From GCA-2687025 sp964473525 (lineage in GTDB: Bacteria; Poribacteria; WGA-4E; GCA-2687025): a stretch of DNA of 64,000 nucleotides. The stretch covers positions 62,001 to 126,000 of the forward strand of contig CAYYPK010000017.1 of assembly GCA_964473525.1 (NCBI GenBank), read 5' to 3'. The position numbers were made by a program, and so were the translations under genes. The notes beneath the pieces were generated by a model. That model saw nothing but the letters and a program-made list of their open reading frames with translations. It did no database searches and was not told where the DNA came from. Of the stretch, positions 40,571 through 48,692 are shown piece after piece (the first letter of the stretch is position 1; the number at the start of each line of letters is the position of its first letter).

Positions 40571-42397
40571 TCACCGCAGTGAAACCGCCCGCTCATCGAG
40601 TTCGCGCACGATCGCGATCTTGCGCCCTTGGATCGAGTCCGCGCTGACCAGCCCTTCAGCCTCATCAAGGTACCACTTCGCCGGGCCAGTCTCGACGCCA
40701 TCTGGCGCGGTCAAGGATAGGGCTGCGGCACTCGTTAGCGTCGCCGCGAGTTCACGCGAGGAGGCGGGGGTTCGCTCGCCCGACGGTATGGCCCGTATGG
40801 CGTCCATCGCCTTCTTGTAGGCGTCCAGAGCGGCCGTCCAATCGCCTACCTTCGAGCTCACCATCGCGCGTCGCAGGTAGGCGTCCCCGAGCGCGCGCTG
40901 CGTCGCCGGCTCCTCTGGCGTATCGGTCTGCTGGCCCAGCGCCTGCCCGTATGCCTTGATGGCCAGGTCGAGGTGATCGGTCGTTTCCCGGCCCAGAGAT
41001 ATGGATCGCATCTGGTACAACTCGCCGAGGCGATAGTAGGCCTCCCCCAGCGCGGGCGGGTTGCTAGCCCCCTGTGCCGTCCACTTCTGCATCAGGTCAA
41101 TCACGGCCTCGTAGCCCTGCACTGCGTCGTCCACCACCGCTTGCGGGACGGGGTTATCGGCAAACACTCCGAGCGCCGCGTGCTCCAGGAGAAGTAGGGG
41201 GGCCTGCATCGCCTCCATGGGGAGCGACGTTCCAGGGTCGTCCTCCCACGCGATGACGGCATCCCAAACGCGGGCGACGACCTCACGCCGCTCGGCGGCA
41301 TCGCTCGACGCGGCCAGAGCTACACGCAGATATCCCTGAGAAGCCTTCGGCAGCGGCGTGCCAACTAGGCGCCGGTGTACGCGTCGTGCGAATCTCTGCG
41401 ACGTCTCTGTCGCAGGATAGTATCCGTCGTGCACCAGCCCGCCGAGCCCACCAACAGCTCTGCCCAGCGCCACCCTGGCGGCGCTGTACATGTCGCGCAC
41501 GTCCTCGGAGGCAAGCCACCGGAGGGCCTCGACATGTTTGGATATAGCGCGCAGCCGGTTCTCTTTAGCGGCTTCCAGATCGTCGGTCTCTGCCGCGGCC
41601 AGCCCTACGAGCGCCGAACCGAGGTTGTTGTTGGCCCTGGCCCGCTGCACGACGAAGCCTTGCTCTGGATACTTGTCTATAGCCTGTTCGTAGTTCGCGA
41701 CCGCCTTCTCGAACAGCTCCCTGGCGTCCTTCGCCCCCGGTCGACGGGCCTGGCCGACTTGCACGTCCCCCAAGCCCACTTGGGCCCCGGCCAGACTTGG
41801 GTCAGTGACATCAAGGTAAGCAATGGCCGACGTGAAGTCTCCGTTCGCACCAGTTAGAAGTCCGTCCACTTCGTCGTCGGCGACAGCCGTCGCGCGTGCA
41901 AGCGAAAACCTGGTGTTAGCACGGTTCAACAGCGCCGGAACATCGCCCGCATCCCCGGCCTGTCCTATTGCAGTTGTATACTCCCTCTCTGCGCTCTTCA
42001 ACCAGGCGACCCGCTGATGCTCAGCGGCGTCGGAGTCGAGGCGTGTTGCAAGGGTGTAGTAGGCATTCCCGACCCGCATGGCGCGATCCGGTAACCCATC
42101 AACGGACTGTGTCACCGCGAGGTACTGCTGGCGCGCGCTCCCTCGATCATTGCTAGCCAGGAAGACCGCGCCACTCTCCTCCCGCTCGATGCTTCGCTGG
42201 CGATACAGTTCGCCCAGCTCCCATCGCTTGTCCGCCGAGATCGCCGAATCGACTTGCGCCGACCCATGGAACGACAACTCCCCCTCGAGAGCAGATATCT
42301 GGACGTCGAGAGAGGCGGCGTCCCACGCGCGAGCGGGCGTGGCGAGCACTACAGCCCACGCTACGAGCAACACACATGCCAGGTAGCCGTTACGCAT
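40571..42397 (-). CDS. Exported helical-repeat (TPR-like) protein
   Basis: The 608-residue product has a signal peptide (CVLLVAWAVVLATPARAWD) and an almost wholly helical mature part, with TPR-like segments: LWELGELYR-type starts (WELGELYRQRSIER, YYRLGELYQMRSISLG), ANTRFSLARATAV, ANNNLGSALVGLA and KVGDWTAALDAYKKAMDAI. The periplasmic TPR content suggests a scaffold for a protein complex. GAGGTACAAGG precedes the ATG. It is the third of three leftward envelope genes (43774, 42573, 40571) of unknown role; gaps of 58-175 bases separate them. Confidence 0.7.
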   Translation of the reverse strand: MRNGYLACVLLVAWAVVLATPARAWDAASLDVQISALEGELSFHGSAQVDSAISADKRWELGELYRQRSIEREESGAVFLASNDRGSARQQYLAVTQSVDGLPDRAMRVGNAYYTLATRLDSDAAEHQRVAWLKSAEREYTTAIGQAGDAGDVPALLNRANTRFSLARATAVADDEVDGLLTGANGDFTSAIAYLDVTDPSLAGAQVGLGDVQVGQARRPGAKDARELFEKAVANYEQAIDKYPEQGFVVQRARANNNLGSALVGLAAAETDDLEAAKENRLRAISKHVEALRWLASEDVRDMYSAARVALGRAVGGLGGLVHDGYYPATETSQRFARRVHRRLVGTPLPKASQGYLRVALAASSDAAERREVVARVWDAVIAWEDDPGTSLPMEAMQAPLLLLEHAALGVFADNPVPQAVVDDAVQGYEAVIDLMQKWTAQGASNPPALGEAYYRLGELYQMRSISLGRETTDHLDLAIKAYGQALGQQTDTPEEPATQRALGDAYLRRAMVSSKVGDWTAALDAYKKAMDAIRAIPSGERTPASSRELAATLTSAAALSLTAPDGVETGPAKWYLDEAEGLVSADSIQGRKIAIVRELDERAVSLR

Positions 42398-42490
42398 CCT
42401 TGTACCTCACACATCTCCGAACGCACGACACAGGGGCCAGTCCATCAGTAACGCACGATCACGGGTTCGCAGCTACATGCCACCAATTGG

Positions 42491-42519
42491 AGTATAGCGT
42501 CCCTGCGCGCCAACTGCCA
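42491..42519 (-). promoter_or_regulatory. Weak promoter candidate for the TPR-like gene
   Basis: On the minus strand a good -10 box TATACT (42496-42491) sits 94 bases before the ATG at 42397, but the sequence 17 bases upstream (TGGCAG) matches the -35 consensus poorly. It could mean that this gene has its own, perhaps activator-dependent, promoter. Confidence 0.25.
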
Positions 42520-42572
42520 CTGCTGGGCACCAGGCGTCGCCAGCAGACCACACGGCCCGACGGACCAATGGA

Positions 42573-43646
42573 CTAATAGGACTGCTCCCCGGGCATGGTT
42601 CCTGTCGCGGAGGCACCGCGGCCCGGCTGCACGGCGCCAGTGCCCAATAGGGCGATTCGTGCATCCACTCTATCCCAGTCGACGTCCTTCGCCCACCGCC
42701 TGGCCTCTGCGACGAGCCTGCGGGCGGGCGTCGGATTGCCGTCATCAACGAACTGTTGCAGCCTCTGGCGGACGGCCAACAGGTATCTCCTAGGTGATAG
42801 CAGGTTTGCTGCTACGAATTCCGCGCCCTCAAGAACCCAGCGCGGATGGCCGCCGCCTGACTCGCCAGCCAAAAGGTCAGACGATCCGATCCGAAGCCTA
42901 CCTGGCAAGCTTGGCGTTGGCCTGCCTGGACGGGACACCCTTATCACGATTCGGTGACCCTCTCCCGTCTGCGCAGCCTCTGTCGTGGGAACCAGCGGCT
43001 GCCGCTCGCCCACCGATCCGAGGACATCACCGGATATCACGGTCGGCCCGAGATCGAAGCGGGCCAGGTAGAATGACACAAGCGCCCGAATGCCCATCAC
43101 CGAGCTTACAGAGTCGATCTTCGCATCGGCGCGTGGATCCCCGGAGAGCCGGATGCGCAGCTCCTTCCGCTCTTTCGCGAGCTGTCGATCAATATACCCT
43201 ATGGCGGACGACGCTGGGAGATTCTGTAGAACCCGGGGTGCGTCTTGAGGAAGGAGAACCATCGCCGTGGCGGCCTCTGCCTCGGACAGGAGAGCAGCCG
43301 CCGTGGCGACATCTCCCGGGCGAGCTGCCGTCAGCTCTGGCTCGTAGGCGGCACGCAAGATGTCGCGGAGCGCATCATGCAGTTGCCGAGACATGACGGC
43401 CCCGCTGTAGCCCTGCTTCGCGAATCCTTCTGGAGTGTTGAGATCCTCCAGTACAATGCCAGATCCCTCGACGAAGCAGACCAACGCCACGATCACACCC
43501 ACGGAGGCGAGAGCCTGGACGCGCAAGAGCTTGGCCACGCGTAGGGCCACTAGACCGGCGCCGCGAGCCCACTTGAGAACAGACGCCGCCCAGCCTGCGG
43601 TGTGCGCCCCGCCGCCGTTGGCGCGGCCCAGCGCGAGGTGTGACAT
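42573..43646 (-). CDS. Membrane-anchored protein of unknown function
   Basis: The 357-residue product has one clear membrane segment near the N-terminus (ASVGVIVALVCFVEGSGIVL, about residues 47-66) and a long soluble C-terminal part, probably periplasmic. That part contains helical stretches (MSRQLHDALRDILRAAYEPEL, LSEAEAATAMVLL) and beta-rich sections (HRIVIRVSRPGR). I recognise no family. The ATG at 43646 is preferred over a GTG 23 codons upstream, whose predicted sequence is very basic and has no support. It is flanked by a TPR-like and a small membrane protein on the same strand. Confidence 0.6.
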   Translation of the reverse strand: MSHLALGRANGGGAHTAGWAASVLKWARGAGLVALRVAKLLRVQALASVGVIVALVCFVEGSGIVLEDLNTPEGFAKQGYSGAVMSRQLHDALRDILRAAYEPELTAARPGDVATAAALLSEAEAATAMVLLPQDAPRVLQNLPASSAIGYIDRQLAKERKELRIRLSGDPRADAKIDSVSSVMGIRALVSFYLARFDLGPTVISGDVLGSVGERQPLVPTTEAAQTGEGHRIVIRVSRPGRPTPSLPGRLRIGSSDLLAGESGGGHPRWVLEGAEFVAANLLSPRRYLLAVRQRLQQFVDDGNPTPARRLVAEARRWAKDVDWDRVDARIALLGTGAVQPGRGASATGTMPGEQSY

Positions 43647-43773
43647 GAAGCGTGGACCTACTTTCACGCGCGCTACGCGTGACGGAGCGCGCCGCCTCAG
43701 CGCGGTGGGCCTCACACCGATCCCCTTCCCGCACTATGGATCCCGCAGGGCTGGTTGCGCCCGAGGAAGCCCA

Positions 43774-44343
43774 TTAACCGTGCTCCGCGGGATCGGCAGG
43801 ACGCGTACCTGTGGGCCCCGCGCTCTGACCATCCTCAGCGGTTTCCAGAGAATCAAGCGCAGTCTGGGGGGCAATGCCACCCCAGAGGAGGACGTTAACG
43901 TCCCTCAGCAGCTCCGTAGCAGCACGACCCAGCATGCGCCTTTCCTGCCCGTCCCTGCCTCCCAACGTGTTGACCAGTTCGAGTGCTTGGCCCACGTTCT
44001 GCATCAGAGCCATCCTGACGCCCGCAGCTTCCACTGCTAACAGGGCCGCCTGCCCGCCGCGTCGCGAGAAGGCCGCCATGGTAGCGACAACCACCCCAGA
44101 GAGAACCAACACCATCCCCGCAAGGCCTACGTCTCCGTGAATCTCTCCCTCGGCGGCGGAGAGCCTCCTGGCGAACAGCATGGCAAAGCCGATTAGCCAC
44201 ATGCACCCGGAGATCAGGGCAAACAGACACGTAACGTCCGCGTAGGTCTTGGCACGAGACAGTGACGCGGCGTGTTGGCGGGACAAGGCGCAGATCGCTC
44301 GCGAGGTCTTGCATCCGCACTGGCATCCGTATACGTCGGTCAC
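43774..44343 (-). CDS. Small membrane protein with two hydrophobic segments
   Basis: The 189-residue product has a Cys-rich start (VYGCQCGCKTSRAIC), two transmembrane segments (about 38-60, CLFALISGCMWLIGFAMLFA; about 72-92, GLAGMVLVLSGVVVATMAAF) and a helical C-terminal part. It is not a family I know. The C-x-C-x-C cluster near the start may bind a metal. It is the first gene of the three-gene envelope group and starts with GTG; a promoter candidate is seen 70-98 bases upstream. Confidence 0.55.
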   Translation of the reverse strand: MTDVYGCQCGCKTSRAICALSRQHAASLSRAKTYADVTCLFALISGCMWLIGFAMLFARRLSAAEGEIHGDVGLAGMVLVLSGVVVATMAAFSRRGGQAALLAVEAAGVRMALMQNVGQALELVNTLGGRDGQERRMLGRAATELLRDVNVLLWGGIAPQTALDSLETAEDGQSAGPTGTRPADPAEHG

Positions 44344-44672
44344 GAGACGTCGCTGCCTCCTCTTGCATCCATCCGCTAGCCACGCAGTCGATAGACTGCG
44401 GCGCCTACCTATGTTATCGACAGGCGGTTGACGAATCTGAATGCCTTAACATGTTAATCACGGCCTGGCGCGAATGTCGCAAGGGCCAGGGTGGCCGATG
44501 ACGTTGCCTCATCAATGGGACAGAGGAGGCCATCCCACTGCCGCGCGGGCCACAGGTCGGTGGCGGGCGCACTTAGAGGGGATGGACGCGAGCGATGCTG
44601 CGCGGCGCGCGGTCATACCACAGCTGTGCCGCAAGGGCACCCGGCAACGTTGCGCGTAGGCGGTCTATGCAG
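44344..44672 (-). other. Intergenic region upstream of the membrane-protein gene
   Basis: Between two leftward genes. It holds the promoter candidate 44413-44441 and, overlapping nothing else, a 12-base perfect palindrome TTAACATGTTAA at 44446-44457, just upstream of the -35 box, which could be an operator. The remaining part (44470-44672) shows no recognisable gene or structure. Confidence 0.4.
44413..44441 (-). promoter_or_regulatory. Promoter candidate for the three-gene envelope group
   Basis: On the minus strand TTCAGA (44441-44436, four of six matches) is followed by 17 bases and GATAAC (44418-44413, four of six matches). The start would lie near 44406, about 63 bases before the GTG at 44343. 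A palindrome directly upstream (44446-44457) adds weight. Confidence 0.4.
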
Positions 44673-45767
44673 TCAGCCCAACAACGGCAATCTCACGGGT
44701 GCGCCCGTCTCATAGCACTGCTGCGCCGCGAAGGCGATCTCGTGCGTGTGGATGGCGTCCGCCAGGTTGCAGTGCGACTCGCGGTCTTCGCGGATGCAGT
44801 CGACGAAGTGGTCCATCTGCCCCTGGAACGGGTGGTGTTCCACGTCGGCGCTGTCGGGGAGTATGGCGGGTATCGTGACCCAGTCGTTCTGCCCCGGATA
44901 CTTGTGCGACCAGACGCGGTTGTCCTTCACGGTACCCTTGTCGCCGAAGATTTCCAGCGGGAACGTGTACGGCATGACGCAGCCGTAGTTCACGGACACC
45001 TTGCCGACGACGCCGTTGTCGAACTTCACGATGGCGATCTCAAAGTCGTCGTATTCCAGTGGCGGGACGTCCTCGGTCCACTCGCCAGCAATGTAGTTGT
45101 ATTCCCGCGTGAGTCCCTTACGGTAGCCGCCGGAATACGCGAACACCTCCGTCGCGCGCGCCGCCTCGAACTCGCCCTGCGCGGCGAACCAGCGCATCGA
45201 GTCGATCGCGTGGCATCCGCCCGTGAGGAACGCGCTGACGCCGGTCTCCTTCTTGCGGGCGTCCTCGAAGCCGGTCCACCAACTGGCGATGTCGTGCTGA
45301 TAGTCCGTCTCGACGGCAAACACCTTGCCGACGGCGTCGTCCGCGACCATCGACTTGATCGTCTCGAACAGAGGGTTCCAACGCAGCACGAAGCTGACGA
45401 TGGTCCTCACGCCCGCGTTGTCGACGGCGTCGCGCATGGCGCGCATCTCGTCGAGGCTGTTGCCGATGGGCTTCTCAATGACGACGTGCTTGCCCGCTTC
45501 CGCCGCCGCGATCGCGTTCTCTGCGTGGATATGCTGCGGCGTGCACACGCAGACGATGTCCACACCATCGTGCTTCAGCGCCTGCTCGTAGTCGTCGTAG
45601 ACGGCGACGCCTTCGAGTTCCGCCTCGTCCACGCGCGCCTGCGCGCTCGCGAGCTTGCGGCTCGACACCGCGACAACCTCGGTATGTGGATTATTGCTGT
45701 AGGCGGCGATGTGCTGCGTGGATACCCAGCCCGCGCCATGAACCAATACGCCCAGCTTGTCCGCCAC
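44673..45767 (-). CDS. Gfo/Idh/MocA-family oxidoreductase
   Basis: The 364-residue product has an N-terminal Rossmann domain (LGVLVHGAGWVSTQHI), the catalytic Lys in VVIEKPIGNS and FLTGGCHAIDSMRWF in the C-terminal domain. It should be an NAD(P)-dependent sugar or inositol dehydrogenase. The start is the GTG at 45767, with an excellent GGAGGAG eight bases upstream; upstream in-frame codons precede that site. A good promoter sits 47-75 bases before it. Of the three members of this family in the window it is the longest, but all share the same motifs. Confidence 0.85.
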   Translation of the reverse strand: MADKLGVLVHGAGWVSTQHIAAYSNNPHTEVVAVSSRKLASAQARVDEAELEGVAVYDDYEQALKHDGVDIVCVCTPQHIHAENAIAAAEAGKHVVIEKPIGNSLDEMRAMRDAVDNAGVRTIVSFVLRWNPLFETIKSMVADDAVGKVFAVETDYQHDIASWWTGFEDARKKETGVSAFLTGGCHAIDSMRWFAAQGEFEAARATEVFAYSGGYRKGLTREYNYIAGEWTEDVPPLEYDDFEIAIVKFDNGVVGKVSVNYGCVMPYTFPLEIFGDKGTVKDNRVWSHKYPGQNDWVTIPAILPDSADVEHHPFQGQMDHFVDCIREDRESHCNLADAIHTHEIAFAAQQCYETGAPVRLPLLG

Positions 45768-45813
45768 GGTTCTCCTCCGTCTCGCGATTGCGCTCTGTCG
45801 GTGAAGCCGTTGG

Positions 45814-45842
45814 ATTATGGCACGCGGCATGTGGACGCTCAA
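45814..45842 (-). promoter_or_regulatory. Sigma70-type promoter for the Gfo/Idh/MocA gene
   Basis: On the minus strand TTGAGC (45842-45837, four of six matches), 17 bases, then CATAAT (45819-45814, five of six matches). Transcription would start near 45807, 40 bases before the GTG start. Confidence 0.5.
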
Positions 45843-45899
45843 GGAACCCCAGGACCGGTCGCTGCATGTACCGGTCGATGCATATAGAGGGGTCCAGGC

Positions 45900-47225
45900 T
45901 CAGCCGGTGGGGCGAGCGGCCCACGACTCGAAGGCGAGGTCGTATTCAGGATCGGTGGCGTGGTTCCACGGTGTAGCGATGTCCGGCCACAGCTCGCGGT
46001 AGGCGTCGTACCCGTGACGACGCATCAGGGCGACGTATTCCCGGGTGAAGCGGCGGCAGCCTACGCACTGGTTCAGGGGAGCTAGGTCTTGCTGCAGCTC
46101 GCGCATTTCCGCGCGTAGCTCGGGACAGATGCCGGCGGCGATCTCCCACGCGCGTTCCGGCACGCCCAGGTGCTGCGCTATTGCCAGAGGGTCCGTGGCA
46201 TAGCTGAGCAGCATGTGAGGGACGGACGTCTGTCGGGCGTCGCCCAGTGGGAACTCCGTGAACCAGCAGCATGGATACACAGGCCCGCCGTTGATGGCCA
46301 CTTGATCGTCCGAACCGCCGCCAAGGAAGCCGCGGCCGCCAGCGTGCTTGGGGCAGTAGCGGACGCCGTTGTCAGCCTCGTCGACCAGGCCCGCGCGCAC
46401 CGCGCGCGCGTTGGGCACGAGGTCGTCGATGATGAAGCCGTCGAAGCGATGCTCGATGTCGGCGCCGAAGAAATGCGCCGTGAGGATCGACGGGTCGTCT
46501 GGCGCCCAGGCGACATCTTCACCCGTGACGAACAAGACGCGTTCCCGCCGCAGGTTCTCCTGCACGCGGGCGTAGTGTCGCTTGCGCTCCTCGAAGCGAT
46601 CCTGTGACGTCGCTCCCTTGGCGTGGTACATGTCCATGCTGGCGACGACGACCCGCCTCAATCCGGCCTCGCGCAGAGCGGACACCGTCTCGTGACAGTG
46701 GCGAGGATCCCTGAGGAAGTCACCGTTCGTCTGTAGCGACAGGAGGAGCTCACCGCCGTATCGCTCCGCGCAACGCCTGATCGTGTGCAGCGTCAACGGC
46801 ATGACATCTGGATGTAACGTCTCGCCGCCGCTGATTTCGATCTCTCGGAGCGGGCGCGGCAGGTTCGCGACGACGTTCTCCACCTCGTCGAACGTCATAG
46901 AGACGCCGTTGGGGCCGGAGCCGTTCAAGCAGTGAGAGCAGGTTCTGTGCGTGACGCGTCCGGCCGCGTCCGCGATGGCTGCGCCGTTGTTGCACTTGGT
47001 CGTGACCACCAGATACACGGAGTCCTTGCCGCGCAGACCCTCTGGAAGGCGTACTGCCTGGACGTCGCCACGCGTCCTGGGATCCTGCCAGTCGAGGAAC
47101 AGGCGTCGGTACGCAGATGTCTCTCCGCCCCCCGAGGCGACCAGCGCCTCCAGGGCGCCTGGCGCGTCCAGAGCGGTCGCTGGCGCGCGGGCCGCGGCCC
47201 GGAGCGTGCGCGCCCAAGCAAACAT
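45900..47225 (-). CDS. Radical SAM/SPASM-like protein with an expanded cluster motif
   Basis: The 441-residue product has a radical SAM core (YLVVTTKCNN, then SGGETLHPDVMP, where GGE binds SAM, and LSLQTNGDFL). The cluster cysteines are spaced Cys78-x17-Cys96-x2-Cys99 (KCNN ... RTCSHCLNG) instead of C-x3-C-x2-C. C-terminal cysteines (YCPKHAGG, YPCCWF, ICPEL, NQCVGCRRF) are consistent with a SPASM or twitch auxiliary-cluster domain. Such enzymes modify peptides or other enzymes such as sulfatases; no precursor peptide is evident next to it. ATG start at 47225, with a promoter about 56 bases upstream. It is unusual enough that the motif spacing should be confirmed. Confidence 0.75.
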   Translation of the reverse strand: MFAWARTLRAAARAPATALDAPGALEALVASGGGETSAYRRLFLDWQDPRTRGDVQAVRLPEGLRGKDSVYLVVTTKCNNGAAIADAAGRVTHRTCSHCLNGSGPNGVSMTFDEVENVVANLPRPLREIEISGGETLHPDVMPLTLHTIRRCAERYGGELLLSLQTNGDFLRDPRHCHETVSALREAGLRRVVVASMDMYHAKGATSQDRFEERKRHYARVQENLRRERVLFVTGEDVAWAPDDPSILTAHFFGADIEHRFDGFIIDDLVPNARAVRAGLVDEADNGVRYCPKHAGGRGFLGGGSDDQVAINGGPVYPCCWFTEFPLGDARQTSVPHMLLSYATDPLAIAQHLGVPERAWEIAAGICPELRAEMRELQQDLAPLNQCVGCRRFTREYVALMRRHGYDAYRELWPDIATPWNHATDPEYDLAFESWAARPTG

Positions 47226-47280
47226 CGCGTGCGTAGCTGCCGTAACTGCAACCTGCGGTATGGCTCGAATCCCCCGCCGA

Positions 47281-47310
47281 ATTGTACCGAGTGCCCGCGG
47301 CGGCAGGCAA
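47281..47310 (-). promoter_or_regulatory. Sigma70-type promoter for the radical SAM gene
   Basis: On the minus strand TTGCCT (47310-47305, four of six matches), 18 bases, TACAAT (47286-47281, five of six matches). Transcription would start near 47274. Confidence 0.5.
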
Positions 47311-47451
47311 CGCGGCGAGATGTCGCGTGCCTACGAACCGCGCTATCGCTAACGTGGAGACGGCTGCACAACGCTCTGATTCTCAGCGTCGAGGCGCCGG
47401 CGCCCTGGTGGCGGGCCTTCGCCAAGCCGGGCGCACGCGGCGTTCGTGCGG

Positions 47452-47480
47452 TTGACCGTGGTACGACCCGTCCGTATGCT
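47452..47480 (+). promoter_or_regulatory. Sigma70-type promoter for the phage-tail-like pair
   Basis: TTGACC (47452-47457, five of six matches), 17 bases, TATGCT (47475-47480, four of six matches). The start would be near 47487, about 41 bases before the ATG at 47528. Confidence 0.5.
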
Positions 47481-47527
47481 TTCACGCGTAACAGCCAGCA
47501 ACACCTGATTCACTGCGGAGACTGTCG

Positions 47528-47878
47528 ATGGGGCAGGGACGCGAATCCGATGCGGACCGTGGAGATGGTCCGCACGCGGGCATGGGCGCTCCCGTGGCGA
47601 TACTGAACGCGGCCGAACACGCCGTGTATGAGCGCGCCCGAAAGGCCGTGGACTCACGGCAGCGAGAGCTGGACCGGGCTCGCGCGGCCTTCGAGGAAGC
47701 GGAATTCGTAGAACAGGCGGTGAGCGGAGAATTCCTACGGGTCTGCTATGAACTGTGGCAGGAACGTGGGCTATCACCGCGAGGCCGATACGTGATCGAC
47801 GCGGAGGGACGGGTCTACCACGATCCGCCAACGGACAAAGACACGAACACAGTGGCGGACGACAGCGCCACCAAATGA
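47528..47878 (+). CDS. Small coiled-coil protein, possibly phage-derived
   Basis: The 116-residue product is mostly one long amphipathic helix (NAAEHAVYERARKAVDSRQRE and further, through about residue 80), then a short beta end (RGRYVIDAEGRVYHD). There is no signal peptide. The combination of a helix and a small C-terminal strand resembles small structural proteins in phage tail regions, but I cannot assign a family. It has GGAG upstream and lies 17 bases before the tail-fibre-like gene, so the pair is probably one unit under the promoter at 47452-47480. A later in-frame ATG (47582) is possible. Confidence 0.6.
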   Translation: MGQGRESDADRGDGPHAGMGAPVAILNAAEHAVYERARKAVDSRQRELDRARAAFEEAEFVEQAVSGEFLRVCYELWQERGLSPRGRYVIDAEGRVYHDPPTDKDTNTVADDSATK

Positions 47879-47895
47879 CATGAGAGGAAAGCCAA

Positions 47896-48522
47896 ATGGC
47901 GCTGAGCGCGACTTTCGAGGGCGACGTGACCGCCGAAGGCGATCTAGTGATCGGGTCGGCGACCACCGGCAACCGGCCGCTGATGAACCAAACAACCGAC
48001 GACGCCGGGGCCTACTTCGAGAACTCGGGCGGCTCGGCCGTGATCCTGTATTTCGACGCGTCGAGAACGGGATCCGGCGAGATCATCTCCCGACTGTACG
48101 GTCGGTGGGCGAACAACAACGTAGCGCAGATCGCCTTCATGACTGGAAGCGACACCGTCAACAGGGACGATGGGGAGATTGCGCTGTACACGTCCACCAG
48201 CGGGTCAGCGCCGGCTGAGCGCGTGCGCATAGCCCGGGACGGCGGCCTGTTCCTGAGAACCGTCTCCTCCAACCCAGCGACGAAGGCGAACTTCGGGGCG
48301 ATATTCAGCAAGGACGTCTCCAGCAGCGCCGAGGTGTTCGTGATGGACGAAGCCGGCAACGTGACACAGATATCGCCGCACGACCCAGAGTCGGGCGAGT
48401 GGGTATTCTACTCGGAGAACACGAGGACCGGCAGGCGCGTCCGCATCGACATGGAGCGGATGGTCCGTTCGGTGGAGTCCATCACGGGCGAGACCTTCAT
48501 GGTCGAAAGCTACGACGCGTAA
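47896..48522 (+). CDS. Phage tail-fibre-like repeat-containing protein
   Basis: The 208-residue product has the glycine-, aspartate- and valine-rich beta pattern of trimeric tail fibres or receptor-binding proteins: FEGDVTAEGDLVIGSATTG at the start, ERVRIARDGGLFLRTV in the middle (the typical G-G-L-x-x-x-T strand-turn), and AEVFVMDEAGNVTQISPHD. The last 40 residues (GEWVFYSENTRTGRRVRID, MERMVRSVESITGETF) look like a trimer or attachment helix. GAGGAAAG precedes the ATG. No other phage gene is nearby, so it may be a remnant or a domesticated surface protein. Confidence 0.6.
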   Translation: MALSATFEGDVTAEGDLVIGSATTGNRPLMNQTTDDAGAYFENSGGSAVILYFDASRTGSGEIISRLYGRWANNNVAQIAFMTGSDTVNRDDGEIALYTSTSGSAPAERVRIARDGGLFLRTVSSNPATKANFGAIFSKDVSSSAEVFVMDEAGNVTQISPHDPESGEWVFYSENTRTGRRVRIDMERMVRSVESITGETFMVESYDA

Positions 48523-48569
48523 TCTCTGGCCACCTCGCAGGCCACGCGCCAGGGCTGCCGAGTGTGCCC

Positions 48570-48600
48570 GCGGCCCCTGACCTCCAAGGCCAGGGGCCGC
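48570..48600 (+). terminator. Hairpin after the tail-fibre-like gene
   Basis: Perfect ten-base arms GCGGCCCCTG (48570-48579) and CAGGGGCCGC (48591-48600) enclose 11 bases. It begins 48 bases after the stop codon at 48522 and 93 bases before the next gene. There is no T run, so termination is likely but not certain. Confidence 0.5.
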
Positions 48601-48692
48601 AGTGCGCCCGGCGCCGCGCCCTTGCAGTATTCACGTTGCGCTGCTCCAATTGCCGCGAGGCGTGAGCGTGGCACTCCGTGGAGGACAGGGCG

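Larger units (their letters stand above)
47226..47527 (+). other. Divergent control region, radical SAM / phage-tail-like genes
   Basis: This 302-base gap separates two divergent units and holds a promoter candidate for each (47281-47310 leftward, 47452-47480 rightward). GGAG at 47516-47519 is the ribosome binding site of the rightward gene. No gene was recognised. Confidence 0.45.

Noticed and set aside
47258..47275. A tRNA-like T-loop (GGCTCGAATCCC)
   Set aside because: The T-loop consensus TTC is changed to CTC, and no acceptor, D or anticodon stem could be built around it.
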